A DNA stretch of 64,000 nt, taken from NCBI GenBank assembly GCA_026008535.1, contig BRKX01000018.1, forward strand, positions 21,026,088-21,090,087. The letters are read 5' to 3'. The stretch is from Perilla frutescens. Lineage: Eukaryota; Streptophyta; Magnoliopsida; Lamiales; Lamiaceae. Position 1 is the stretch's first letter, and every line of letters starts with the position of its first letter. This document shows, in pieces, positions 50,031 through 62,859 of this stretch. A model generated the notes under the pieces. It was not told where the DNA came from. It was given only the letters and a program-made list of their open reading frames with translations, and did no database searches. The position numbers and the translations under genes were made by a program.

Positions 50031-50230
50031 CTTGTTTTGAACTGAACACTACAGAGCTGAAATCCCAATGAAGAGAGAGAGACAGAGAGAGAGAGAGTCT
50101 GCTAGAGAGGGGGCGAGGGGGGGGGATATGATTGGATTTGACTCGCTCGTTGCCCACTCTCTTCTCAAATCTCAAGTTTAATTTTTTTTTTTCTCATATT
50201 GCCTTTCCCGTTTGATTTTGCATGTGAATT

Positions 50231-50276
<46 letters not shown>

Positions 50277-51630
50277 AGGAAATGTGATTTTTATTTATAA
50301 TTATAGATGATTCCTAATTAATTCAGAGGAACATTCCACTATTTTTGTTTTCATTTTCATTCCTTAGTTTCTCCTTTCACGATATATTAGTTTTCTTAAA
50401 ACAAAAATTAAAAAAATACCATGATATTTAGGAAATTAGACCCACTTGCATATTCTTCAAGATAACTTTATGCCCTCATATTTCTGAATAAAAACTAAAT
50501 TGAAATATTTTTAACGGATTATTCGCAAAAGAAAATACACAGATCTTTGTAAACTTGTAAATTGCAATTCGGATAATGTGATCTTTAAGCCAATGAAAGT
50601 GTGGCTCAAACGGAATGTCAACTATGAATAAAATTGATATTAGAAAAAATTGAACTCTTATTTGATAAAAGATATGAGATAATATATTCAACACAAAAAG
50701 ACTCAAAACCAATGAGAAAGAAGATGGCTAACTATATATCTAGGAATCTGCCTATTAGTGCACTCTTATTAACTTTGCTCTTGTTTAATATATGAGATAG
50801 ACGAACTATATTTGATAGTTTCGATCTAAAAAGTGTTGAGACGATTTGAATCCATAATTTTTTATTTACAAGCTAGCCCGCATACTCTATCAATTAGATC
50901 GCCTAGAGGGGGATAATGTAGTTTTTCATTTTGCATGAAAAGAAAGCCCTCCAATCGGTGAAAGAAAGAAGAGAAGGCCTAACATGAAAAATAAGAGCGA
51001 GTCTGGATAGCCAAAGGATGCTGCCTAAAATGAATCCACATTGGTTCAATTTTTGTGAACCCTAGAAAGGATTTAGGCAAGTCATCCTTGGCTACCAAAC
51101 TATGCTCTACTCTTCCATGCAAGGCTACTCTTCCTTTTTTTTTTATCTCTTGTTGATGAATTTCATTGCACAAAAAAGTATATATTTATAGAGGCACAAA
51201 AAATATATGAAGAATACAAATTGCCTTAATTTTATTCTCATCTTCTTAAGGGAATAGAATATTGCAGCTTGAGGGAGGGACCATAACCATTTTCACTCAA
51301 CTTCGATTTTATTCAAACCATTAATATTGTAGAAGAGACATGATAGTCAATTAATGAAACAGTGCGAAAAATAAATTGGGAAAAATTCTAAATATTGTTT
51401 CTTGAATAAGACTTATCCGTTTATGGCAACTCGCTACTTCCCTTTGACATTCCATCGTGATCAGCCTTTGAAGAATCTTTAAAGAAATGTATTCAATAAT
51501 TCAGATCCTAGTTTTGTAAAATAAAATAATGCGAAATGAAATTAAAAAGCAAAAAAGAAAACCGGGTATGATGAAGCAGTTATCAAATATTACATTTTTT
51601 AAGTTTATGTTGTTATGTTTTAAGTATTAA
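50031..51630. other. LCB2 upstream region and intergenic DNA with poly-T tract
   Basis: The 5' leader of the LCB2 locus is GA-rich on the plus strand (50069-50096). A pure T run of 44 bases lies at 50232-50275. The rest is AT-rich without a supported gene. Confidence 0.5.
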
Positions 51631-51870
51631 CAGTGGCGGATTCATATATAATTTTTTTTACTGATATATGATGGTGCATATGTGGTTGAGACATAATGTT
51701 GTTTCACTAATCCATTATATCTTTTTCTTATTTCAAGAGTTGACAACAGTCACATCCTTTTATTTTTTTTAATTTTAATAATGTAAATTAATATGTAACG
51801 TTCAAAAATCATAACTTAAATTCAAATAAAAATAAAAATAAAAAAGGGGAGCCCCGTACATCCGCCACTG
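51631..51870. mobile_element. hAT-type MITE, 240 bp
   Basis: The ends are CAGTGGCGGAT and its inverse ATCCGCCACTG (allowing one base offset). Flanks AGTATTAA and AGTACTAC look like an 8-bp target duplication with two changes, as expected for hAT. The interior is AT-rich and non-coding. Confidence 0.75.
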
Positions 51871-52412
51871 AGTACTACTAGTACACATGATGTATTTTAT
51901 ATAATAAATATATAAACGGTAACGTTAATGTTCAAACTCGCTAAAATTAAAGCAACTTCACAATGAGAGTCTCTCAAAACAATATAATAAGATAATGTAT
52001 CATACACAAGTAACACAACACAAAATGATGGGAATTAATTAGTGATGATAGTTTCTCATCTCACTAAATGATAGAAATTGCTCTAAATGATAGAAAGTTT
52101 ATTTTTTGGCAAAACGAGTAAACTTCAATAGCTACCCGAAGATGGCACTCCCTTCTCTATCATAATCTGTAAATTACACAGAAAAATAAATCATGCTTGA
52201 AAAATTAAGTATGAATTGCTCGTTATCATTTTTTTTTTGTCAAAAGTAACCCGCAGCCGCTACCGAGGTGCATTGCTCGTTATCACTGATTGAGTAATCA
52301 TTGTCACAAAGACATTATTATCAAATAGTAACGACAGTTGGAGCAGTCTGAAGCCAGCTGATTAATTATTATGTTTGGGAGAATCGATTGAGTTCCGATT
52401 CAAATCTTGTAA

Positions 52413-52751
52413 GGTAAATTACACTTTGATACTTATATTTTAGATATTTTTTTAAAAATGGTCCATTTTTTCAAAATTAGCAAAGTGGAATCTACTTTTC
52501 AAAATATTTGCAAATCTAACATTCAATTAATTATATGGCCCGAAAATCGTACTAATTGATAGTAATTTAATATATTTATTGATTGGATGAATATTTAATA
52601 CGATTACGTATGATTTTCGAACCGTAAAAATTGATTAAATATTAGATTTGTAAATTTTTTGAAAAAGTTGGTACTATTTTACTAATTTTAAAAAAATGGG
52701 TCATTTTTGAAAAAATATCCAAAATATATAGGCATTAAAGTATAATTTACC
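52413..52751. mobile_element. Foldback MITE, 339 bp
   Basis: Nearly the whole unit is an imperfect palindrome: GGTAAATTACACTTTGAT at the left pairs with the inverted right end, and the match continues through the GATATTTTTT and CATTTTTT blocks to the centre near 52570. No clear target duplication is seen. Confidence 0.8.
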
Positions 52752-53164
52752 AATCTGATGATCCGTAAATAATGTCACTAAATTATTTGACTCGTGACTA
52801 TAATATTAAGTTTAATTAAATTGTTTAATCTAATCTTTCCACATGTAAGATTTTGTGGTCATGGGCTCAACTTTACGGGCCTACAAAGCTGGCAAATGGG
52901 GGGTTGCATGGATCCACGACCTACCAACTGCCTATATGGGTTTAAATTAGACGATTTGAAATCAAATTCATATTAATTATATTTGTATTTTAATCTATTT
53001 CATGAATTTTGACACGTGAAGACTTTCCCACAATAAATATTCTTTTTAAAAAATATATAATAGGCATGAGATTCCACCCACTGCATGTGAGGGTCCAATA
53101 CCATGTCCGCATCATTTATTTAGTTTTCTATCATCACAATGCACAAGAAAAATAAGCAAACACA

Positions 53165-53167
<3 letters not shown>

Positions 53168-53260
<93 letters not shown>
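53168..53260. repeat. (TTA)31 microsatellite
   Basis: A trinucleotide run of 93 bases without interruption. Confidence 0.95.
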
Positions 53261-53261
<1 letters not shown>

Positions 53262-54911
53262 TTGGAAGGATCGGAGAAACACAATTATTAAAGAACACTA
53301 TAATATATATTTAGAGAGCTAAAAATAGATGCGAATGACTCGTACGTTTGCTCACTTTTACAATCCCGAACATATTTCAAGTCAACAAATTACACTCACA
53401 CACATCAGTCAGCACTTTACGTACCCATTACTTACCCCAACTAAAAAAAAAAAGAAAGAAAAAGAAAAAAAAAACCCTACCTATCAAATATTATCCAAGA
53501 GAATAAATAGCCATTTTGACAATATGATTATTGCTATAGTTATCCTCCACATCGACATCACCAAGTGTGATGCATGAATTCGTGTAAATTAAGTTGCATG
53601 CAAATGAATAGATTCAAAAGTCTAACAAGTGATCATGAGATTAAATTCCCCGACCAAATCACCTTCATTTGACCTCTTTACATATATATACATACATATA
53701 TATATATATATGTTCTCTTTTTATACCACGAGCCAACCCACATTCCCACTCACTATAAAATAATGTCAACCCTTTTTCTTTTTTCTTCTTTTTTACTTCG
53801 AGCATATCAACTTGAAAAAAGTGAGCTACAGAATAAAAGCTAAGATATCGTTAATATATGTTAATCCTGTGAATTTATCATGTTAATTAATTTCCTAAAA
53901 TGTGTGAATATGATGGAACTAATCACAATAATAAAAAAAATTATTATTATAAACATCAATTTGATGGATATAACCCTAGCTAATATCAATTTAAGTGTTG
54001 GTTGATCAATATTTTCTTAACAAATAAAACCTCAAGTTTAGGCCATAATTGTAAACAACAACTAGTGAACATGAGTATATGGTATCCATGAAGATTGTAA
54101 AAGCTAATAATTATATGTAAGTACTAAATTAATTAGCTTTAATTTACTATCTAGACAACGTACCACAAAATCGTAGTTTGATTTAATTCTAAAACAGAAA
54201 CTAAGTACGTAAATTGTTTAATAAATATAAATACAAAAATAATGCGAAAGTAAATCAAATTAGAGAAAGTAGATCCTAGAATTGAACATATTTTTCTTAT
54301 AATATCATTTATGCATAATCAATCAATTTAATTCATATATGGTGAAAGATCACATAGTTATTAGAACCCCTCCCTGGGGCAAGTTAATTATTAAGTAGAT
54401 TAACAAATTATTTATCTCGTGTGTTGGCTCAAAATAATTTATAATTACTTCCTAAAAGTACAAAAGATTTATATAATTTCATATATATGAATATTTAATC
54501 TCTTGTCGGTTTCACACGTACAAACATTTATATTACAGAATCTTGTTTCACGCATCAATTAACCATCTCCCACCAGTCTCTAGCTAGTTAATGAACTAGT
54601 ACTAATACATAACTGGTGACCACACAAGAACAAAAAACAAGATTTTTAAATGAATATATGAAAGACGAAATCGAAAGATTTAATCAAAATATAGATTGCT
54701 TTTGCTTGATAAATTAATATAACTATTTGGTTGTTTATTGATAATGCATATTAAATAATTCAATTTTACATTATTTTGTGATACATTATTGATCTCTTGG
54801 GTTGAGGCATCAATAAACCTTTTTATTAGACTTTATGTTGATGTGGTGTGCAATATATATACATTAACCGCAACAATACAATGCTTCACTACAATTCATA
54901 GATATTAGACA
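53261..54911. other. AT-rich intergenic DNA
   Basis: No gene is supported here. There is a short TA run at 53695-53711. Confidence 0.5.
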
Positions 54912-55252
54912 CACTACAATAAAAATGGTCTTTAAAGATAATATTATTAGAGACGACAAATGTCGTCACCAATAATAGACTTCAGTAATCACATGTCGTC
55001 TCTAATTACCACATGTACATTTCTAATATATTTTTGTGACTACATTGTTGTCACTTAAAATAATATTTAATTTATTTGAGATGGCCTATTTGAGATGACA
55101 TGTTCTCATCGCAAAAAATATTTTTAAATGACGACTCATTAGAGATGACATGTGATAATTAGAGAATATATATCATTACTTAAGTCTATTATTAGTGACG
55201 ACATTTGTTATCTCTAATAATATTGTTTCTAAAAGTCATTTTTGTTCTAGTG
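54912..55252. mobile_element. CACTA-like MITE, 341 bp
   Basis: The left end CACTACAATAAAAATGGTC and the right end, inverted CACTAGAACAAAAATGAC, match. Subterminal repeats of the words GACGACA/TGTCGTC and ATTAGAGAYGACA occur inside both ends. No coding sequence is present. Confidence 0.7.
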
Positions 55253-55300
55253 ATACACTTTTGGAATGATTTGATGGACATACTCACGACTCTTACACGG

Positions 55301-55435
55301 CCTGATTAATCTCTTAATAACCTCCCTCTTAACACACTTCCCACTTTTGACCACCCTTAATTAAAGACCTGATTAATCTCTTAATAACCTCCCTCTTAAC
55401 ACACTTCCCACTTTTGACCACTCTTAATTAAAGAC
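55301..55435 (+). repeat. 67-bp direct tandem duplication
   Basis: Two copies starting at 55301 and 55368, both CCTGATTAATCTCTTAATAA onward, differ by about one base. A very recent duplication. Confidence 0.92.
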
Positions 55436-55639
55436 GGACGCTGAAATTTTAACTTGGGGTATGAAAAATAGTTATAATAATACAAATAATGTGATGTTTC
55501 TTACAAGTGTGTCCAATGGCAATAAATAAAGGTCCATCACCATGGAAGCCAACATGTAATTAAGGAAAGCGATGCAAAAATATTATTATATAATAAATTG
55601 TGTATGTGTGTGTGTATAATAAATTTTGAAAAAAATTGA

Positions 55640-56004
55640 GGGGCGGGTTACCGTTGTACAGTTACAACGGTTTTGTAAATAACCGTTTGAGCAGTTACAA
55701 TAGTTTTGTAAATAACTGTTGTCAAATTACAACGATTTTTTACAAAACCGTTGTAATTTGACAACAGTTTAAAAAAAACAGTTGTCATTTGACAACGGTT
55801 TCAAAAAAACTATTGTCATTCTGGGTGACAGACAACAGTGAAACATCAGATAGACAATGGTTTTAGAACCGTTGTAAAATTACAACAACTTTGAAATCGT
55901 TGTCTATGTGCGTGCAAAATTTACAACACCCAAATTTACAACGGTTTCCAATTGAACTAGACAACCGTTCAAAATCGTTGTTTTTATGCTTTTTTGTAGT
56001 AGTG
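55640..56004. mobile_element. CACTA-like element remnant with ACAACGGTTTT subterminal repeats
   Basis: The right end reads CACTACTACAAAAAAGC inverted. The interior is filled with direct and inverted copies of ACAACGGTTTT. A matching left terminus was not found, so it is truncated or the left end has decayed. Confidence 0.6.
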
Positions 56005-56207
56005 ATGCTTGATCAACTGAGTTTGCTTGGAAAGAAAATAACCGTTTGATTGGTTGATGAAGTAGTAATTAAGTACTAATCAAACAATTCTCTCTAAGGA
56101 GTCCATGAAACAGATACCATAAAATTTCTTTATAATAATACTCTATACAAGAATAATCTTTTTATAGTAATAAAAAATTATGATCTCAATTCGGGACCAA
56201 TTATAAT

Positions 56208-57345
56208 CACTACAAGAATTTTGCATTTTACCGACGGAATTTCCGACGGACATAATTCGGGTCGTCATTTAGCGACGGAATAACGACGGACTGTCCGTCG
56301 TTAATTTTAACGATGGATTTATGACGGAACCTTTGTCGTTATCTGTAACGACTGATATAATCCGTCGTTAAAAATTAAATTTAATATTTTTAATTTAATT
56401 TTTTTCATTAACGACGGATTTTTCCGTCGCTAAGTTAGTGACGGGAAAATCCGTCGTTAAAAATTAATTTTTTAATTTTTATTTTTTTTTAATTTTTTTT
56501 AATTCTAGTGACGGATTTAGCGACGGAATAAATTTAATTTTTATTTTTTTTAATTTTTATTTTTTGATTTTATTTTTTTTTTAATTTTTAATTTTTTTTT
56601 AATTTATTTTATTTCCCAATTAAGAAAAACGAATTTAAAATTAATATTTTCAATATTTTAGATAATATTATGATATTTTTAAAAATATAATTAAATGAAA
56701 ATATTTATTTAATATTTTTTTGTTTTTATAATTTTTCTCACTTTAATTTTATTTTTTTAAATATTATTAATTATAAATATATAATATTTGAGAAAATTAA
56801 TTAAAATAATATAATATTAAATAAATAATTTAATAATAATATATTTTAATTTACAACATTAAAAGATTATAATATATATTTCAATAAATGAAGGATAACA
56901 GTTTCGAAGTAATATATATTTATTATATCTGAATATAAACATAAATATATAATAGCCCACTTGGTTGAGATGCAAAAGATAGATCTCTGCCTTTACGGGA
57001 GGTCAAGGGTTCGAATCTCGCGAGCCGCAAATGTTGGAATAATATGTGGCGCGTGGGGAGCACGCGCTAAATTTTTTTATTTTTTTTCATTTTTAGCAAC
57101 GGAATTTTTCCGTCGTTAATCCATCGTTAAGTTTTTTTTTTTTTTTGTGGCGACTGAATTTGGAAATTATTTAACGACGGAAAAATCCGTCGTTAACTCC
57201 GTCGCTAGATTTTTCCGTCGTTAATTTTGTCTAACGACAACGTGTTTAACGACGGACTTGATCTGTCGTTAAAACGGATTAGCGATGGATTTTCGAGATT
57301 TAGCGACGGAAAAATCCGTCGCTAAAACTTAATTTTTTTGTAGTG
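56208..57345. mobile_element. Non-autonomous CACTA (En/Spm) element, 1138 bp
   Basis: The ends are CACTACAAGAATTTTGC and inverted CACTACAAAAAAATTAAG. A 3-bp target duplication AAT flanks both sides (56205-56207 and 57346-57348), the hallmark of the superfamily. Subterminal regions carry many direct and inverted copies of GACGGA/TCCGTC. There is no transposase frame. It contains a tRNA-like segment. Confidence 0.88.
56950..57090 (+). repeat. tRNA-derived SINE-like segment inside the CACTA element
   Basis: A pol III A-box-like TGGTTGAGATG (56962-56972) and a B-box-like GGTTCGAATCT (57008-57018) lie about 36 bases apart, as in a tRNA head. No full cloverleaf was confirmed, so a functional tRNA gene is not called. 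Confidence 0.55.
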
Positions 57346-57860
57346 AATTAAGAATAAATTCTACATTGTAATATTTCACATGTTTTTTAAGATCATCCTT
57401 AATAAATTTGCTTTCATATAGTAATAAAATGATATTAAATTTCAAATGTGTTTATATATATAAAATATCTAGAGTTATTAATCATCTTATATTAAATTTA
57501 AGATGATATGAAGTATTTATCTAAAGTTGTATTGACAATGACTTAACTTTGGGGGGGGGGGGGGGGTTAATACTTCATCTTTTAGCTTGCGCACGTATCC
57601 GCAGCACGGATGAATTAAATCTTCTAAATCTAATTTATATATACATAATGTAAATGCATGATGTACATATATTTTTGTATAGAAATCGACATTCTTATAT
57701 ATCTTTTAAATTTATTTTGTTAAAATATGAAGGACACATTTCCAAGTGTCGTATTATGTATATTATTTTTTAAAAATTATATATAATTCTTATATGTAAC
57801 CTGTATTTAAAAATAACCCTCATATAGTAATATTTTTCTCTAATCCCGATTATATTATAT

Positions 57861-57900
<40 letters not shown>

Positions 57901-59289
57901 ATGGATCAAATGAGAACCAAGTCTTGGCGTAAGCACAAGGAACTGATCTCCACCATTCATCCGCAAAAAATGTGTGGTCCAGATTAAAAGTAACATAAGG
58001 TAGCATTTTTGTAATTTAAGGGTTATTTTAATGAGGTTGAGGTAGTTTTATAATTTGGTAAATCTAATTAAAATACTATGATTTTATTTCGTACGCTCAT
58101 TCTCTTTCTCTATTCTCCACCGCTTCTTCTCCCTCGTGCTTCTTTGATTTCAATGTACAGTAGACAAATTCACAAATAAAAGAGAAGAGTATCACCCAAA
58201 TTTAATTGAAATTGAAGATCATTTAGATCGAATTCAGAGTAATATTTGTTAATCTTCCTTTACAGTTAATTTGTTCTCTCCCTCTCTCTCTCTCTCTTGT
58301 GGGTTTGTTATATCTTTTCTCGATCTTTTGTCACTTTGTTTGTGCGTGTCTCCTTCTTCTTTAATTCTCTCTCTCTCAATTATTACCAATTCATAATTTG
58401 TGTTATAAACAGTTGGTTAAATTGATTTTTTAAACTTTCATTATTAACAGATGCTTTCAGTTCTTTATATTGTTGCTGGCGTATGTGAGTATCTAAAACA
58501 TATTATTAGAGGTTCAGAATTTGTGTTTTTTTTGTATATTCAATCTCAATTATGATTTATTTCATCTCAATTATGGTTTATTCCATCTAATTATAATTAA
58601 TATTTTTTTAGTTCCTAATTGATTATTAGGATTTATTTCATTTAATTATAGTTTATAACGTATATTGATAAAGTATTGTCATATACTAACATAGTATATT
58701 CACAATGATAACAGAAAAAAATCATAATGCTAACTTAGCATAAATATATTATTTTTTTGTTTTGTTCTGGCTCATTAAGAGTTTATCACATCCAATCAAG
58801 GTTATTTCATCAAATTATGTTTATTTCATCCAATTATGATTTATTCCATTCAATTATGATTTATTAAATCAAATTAGGTTTAGAATTCTTTTTTAGAATA
58901 TAATTTTTCACTAACAATATTAGAAAACTTTAATTAGCATCATGATAATGCTTCTTTAGCATGACGATAATATTCAATTAGCATGACGATTATGTTACCA
59001 AGCACTCTGCATTTTCTATAAGAATTGTCGAATTCCGTTAATGCCCTAACCCAAAAAACTTTTCAAATATTACAGAATTGTTGTAGTTGGTTGATTTCTA
59101 CAATTAACTCTATAGTAAGTTCGAGCTCTGGCAACCGGAAAGATTTCTCGAGGCCAAAGAACGAGATCGAAGTGAGATTAAACACATGTAAGGGAGATCA
59201 AGAATAATTCTGGCCAGATTAGTGATTATTCGGATGATCCCTATGCTTCACCCCTTTGTGATATTTATATCGGATGGAGCTGTAACTTT
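57346..59289. other. Intergenic DNA with a TA/GA microsatellite and degenerate ATTATGATTTATT repeats
   Basis: A poly-G tract lies at about 57550-57566. A TA run passes into (GA)n at 57866-57900, followed by a GAATGGATCAAATGAGAACC string that looks like a transposon terminus with no partner found. From 58540 to 58990 there are loose repeats of TTCATCCAATTATGATTTAT type and of AGCATGACGAT. No gene is supported. Confidence 0.5.
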
Positions 59290-59297
59290 TTTTCGAT

Positions 59298-59320
59298 AAA
59301 TAAGGGATTCTCCCTTATTT
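59298..59320. other. Perfect 10-bp-stem hairpin
   Basis: AAATAAGGGA, a three-base loop and TCCCTTATTT form a perfect stem-loop near the presumed outer part of the gypsy LTR. Confidence 0.85.
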
Positions 59321-59699
59321 TCGGGGATAGATACTTATCCCTTCAAGGGTTTTGACCGAGTCATGTCTATCTTCTAACGTCCCCTTTTGACTTGGTCTCT
59401 TGGTTTCAAACTCCACACTGGCTTGCTCGTTATCTCTTCTTCGACATCGGCCCCCTCGACCTTAGAATTTTGGACTTCGACTTACGTCTACTGGGCCCTA
59501 AGACCCTAGAACGCACATGGGCCTCGCTTACTGGGCCTTTAACGAAAATAGACCTCCACAATTAGCCCCTCATTACCTGAGGCTCGAGGATCGAGGATTA
59601 TTTAATGAATGTCGCTGTAACGCAAAGGGACGATTGTAAAATATTTCGGACTATTATTAAAGCCCCAAGTTTGACACTGTTAACAAATGATTTCGAAAT

Positions 59700-59935
59700 G
59701 GGAAAAAGGGTCTTGAAAGCAGACCTCGTAAGGCTCCAGACCTGAATAAAGGTCCTGGGGAGCTAAAACGGTCGTGAGAGCAGACCTCATAAGGCTCCAG
59801 ACCTGAATAAAGGTCTTGGGGAGCTAAAAGGGTCGTGAGTGTAGACCTCGTAAGGCTCCAGACCTGAATAAAGGTCCTGGGGAGCTAAAAGGGTCGTGAG
59901 AGCATACCTCGTAAGGCCGAGGGTGAAATAGTCTT
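59700..59935 (+). repeat. 60-bp tandem repeat, about 3.5 copies
   Basis: The unit contains CAGACCTGAATAAAGGTCYT and GGTCGTGAG, with copies at 59738, 59799 and 59859 (60-61 base spacing). Probably within the LTR of the gypsy element. Confidence 0.85.
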
Positions 59936-60493
59936 TTTAAAACTCCTCTTGCCGACTTTCTATCTTCCCTTCAATCTCAATCGCCCGACATGCGGGATAC
60001 ACGGCTCAGATTAGTTTTATGGGTTTAAAATTCAGATTTACTCAACTTATTCCCTCCTTTCTTTCATTCAAACATGCCCAATTATAACTTTCTTTGAAGA
60101 TTTCGCTCGAATTCTTCCCTGATTATCGAGCGCCTCCATCTTCTCGACGTTCGAGATTCCTCCGTTTATTTCTAGATTCTGAATTTCCAGGTTACTCCTC
60201 AATCTCCTCTCCGTTTTCTTGAGGAATTTCCAGACTAGGGTTTTACTTTCAGTAGTTTAAAGAAGTAGGAGATTTAGGCTTGGATTTATGTGGATTTTAC
60301 GTGAGTAGACTTGGTGGTGGTTTTTGGAGTTATTATCGATTGTCGATAATTTTTATATTTTGCTGACGAAATATGATTCAAACAGGGGACAGGTTCTTTG
60401 GTATTTCTAGGTATCAATTCTTGATTCTTGTTAAGACCTTTTTCTCAGCGACTGCCTATAGATTCGCATTCCCGCTAGGATTTTCTTACATCA

Positions 60494-62544
60494 TGAGTAT
60501 GTCGGGTAGTGGTGATTCTGATGAGAGGACCCGAAGCTGGGGCGGCGGAGCTGGGTCAGCCGAGTCAGAGCAATCTTCCGGCTCAATCTCTGAATCTACA
60601 GAACTTGTTATCCCTTCGACCCAGCCCACTGTAGAGAAACCTGCTATTATTCCTCATATCGGAGGAGGGTCGGTGGTGAGCCGCCTCAAGGCTTCGAAGG
60701 TGGCCACCAAAAAACGTGTGGGTAAATCGAAGAAGCAAAAAGCCGAAGTTGCGGGCTCTCCTTCCTCGAACGTAGACTTCAAAGCCGCCGAGGTCGCCCC
60801 TCAAGTAGGAGATGACCTAATTAGGAAAATTACTTCTCCAGAATATTCGGGATTGGGGGTAGAGGTCCATGTCCCTAGGCCTTCAGATAGAGCTAACAGA
60901 CCCCCTCCTGGCTTCACTGCTTTTTACACTTGAGTTATTGACAAGGGCATAGGGCTTCCTCTTCATCCTTTTTTTACCAAGATCTCACATTTCTATGGAA
61001 TAGCCCCTGCCCAAATATCACCAATAGGGTGGTATCATATGTTGGGCATGTATTACCTTTGGGAAAACTTAGGATTTCCCGAACCCAGCGTCGGGGAGTG
61101 GCATTCCTCATACCGAATTGTGGCTACCCCTAGTCAGAAAGGTTTCTATTACTTTACCAAGTGGGTCGGGGAACGAGCCCCTCTAATAAACACCCTTCCA
61201 TCTTCGTCGGGGGATTGGAAGCCGAAGTTCGTCTTTGTTCCGGCGGAGACTTCGAGCGATAGGATCTTGCCATCGTCGTTCGCAGAAGCCCATGGGTCTT
61301 CGAAGCCTGTCTCCCTTTCTTTCTTCTTTTTTTATTATAAATGTCAATGTTATCCCTAATTTTATGCTTCGTGTCTCTCTGCAGGCTTCCACAAGCGAAA
61401 AGACGCGTTAGGTACTGAGGCGGAGCGAATCGAGGTCGCCTTCTCTCTTTCCGAAGAAGACCGTCAGTTCGAAGTCGTTCGCCGCGGTCGAACCCTTTTT
61501 GACATGGGAAAGTTGAAGATTCGTCCTTTTGACGACAAGGTTAAAGCCTTAGCCACATCTAAGGTGTTGAGCCCCTCGTCATCCGCGTCAAAAGAATTGC
61601 CGGGGCCACACTCTCAGCCTCGCTACCTTCGAAGAAGCAGAAAGATCAGTCCGGCCTCGAGGCTTCCATTCCTTCTACACTGCCCCAACCCATGATCGAT
61701 GTCGATGCCTTGGCTCCGAAGAAGGCTTCGAAGGGATCAAGCAGCCTAAAGGTGCCCCTGAGGCCTTTCCTTCTGGATGTCCAATCCACCATTGCAGACG
61801 GCTGTTCTCCTTTGGAGTTCGAGAGAGAAGGCCTGGAAGAGCAAGCCCGACTCGCCTTCCAGATGTTTTCGAAGGTTTGCTTATCCCTTTTCATCCCTAT
61901 TTTCTTTATGTGTTTTACACTTTATGCTCAAATGAATGCTTGATTTAGAGCGATCTACTATGTTACAGGCCCTCTTCTGCCAATATCAGCTCAGGAGCCG
62001 GGTCTCGAGGCATGCTGAGGGCCTCGAGAAGAGGTTGATGGAGCTCTCTGAGGAGCAGGAGAGAATCGCCGAGAAGTGGCGTGACTTTGCTGCGGAGAAG
62101 TCGGCCTTGCTCGTAGAGAGAGACTCGGCTCGTGCTTTGGCCGCCGGGGCTCAGGTGCAACTTGACCGGGCTTTGGATCACCAAGCCTGGCTGAAGATTT
62201 CGAAGGCCTCTCTGGAGACTAGGCTGGCTGCTACTGAGGCACGGATAGGGGAGCTCGAAGCCTGCCATGTGACTCTGGACTTCACCTCATCGGTCGATTC
62301 TGCCGAGTTCGAACCTTACAAGGAGCTTTTTTATCAGGAGAGAGGTTCTGCTGTGGTCGAGGCGATCAAGGAGAGGATGCCTAATCTCGACCTTTCCTTC
62401 CTTGAAGCTGATGACGAGGTGGAGACTGAGGCAGTCAGGGGTTCTACGGACGGGGCTGATGAGGAGAAGATGATCGAGGCTGGTGAGGATGCTGCGAAGA
62501 TGGCTGCTTCGGAGGTCGAGAAGGGTGTGGAGGACCATCCGTAG
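60494..62544 (+). pseudogene. Gypsy-associated accessory gene ('putative gypsy type transposon' domain), antisense to pol
   Basis: The ATG at 60494 opens MSMSGSGDSDERTRSW. After a Ser/Lys-rich start, the frame reads VIDKGIGLPLHPFFTKI, YGIAPAQISPIGWYHML, and GFYYFTKW, the conserved core of the Transposase_28 family common in plant gypsy elements. A TGA at 60931-60933 breaks the frame just before the core. Introns are suggested at about 61296-61384 (ends CTCTCTGCAG) and 61876-61968 (GTTTGC to TTACAG). A frameshift near 61590 separates 61504-61590 from 61692 onward. The last exon (to 62544) encodes a long coiled coil (EEQERIAEKWRDFAAEKSA) and an acidic tail. Function is unknown despite the family name. 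Confidence 0.75.
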
Positions 62545-62859
62545 ACTTCTTTGCTTTTTTCTGTAAAAATTTTGAGGACAAGTTTCAAACAGTAACTGAT
62601 ACTTTTCTTTCGTATATTTTTAAATGGGAACTTCATATGATGTCAGTATTTGTTTGCTCTTATGATGTCGTGATAGGATTACAAGTAATTTTGCTTTTCT
62701 TTTAAGGATTCTACCTGAGGTTAATCTAGAAAAGAAATATGGATTAAATGTGAGGCATAAGCACTGTTCTTTCATTCCCGAACTCGTAAAAAATAGGAGT
62801 CGGATCTCCTAGGCTTCTTCCTCTTGACTTTGCTGAAAAGCGAAAATGGGGGGGCCTAG

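Noticed and set aside
56950..57030. Functional tRNA gene
   Set aside because: A and B boxes are present but no complete cloverleaf or anticodon stem could be assigned; more likely a SINE head.
57866..57960. Terminus of a further DNA transposon (GAATGGATCAAATGAGAACC string)
   Set aside because: The string looks like a transposon end but no inverted partner was found in the window.
59025..59207. 60-residue plus-strand frame upstream of the gypsy element
   Set aside because: No motif or neighbouring exon; the Ser/Asn-rich composition is compatible with chance.
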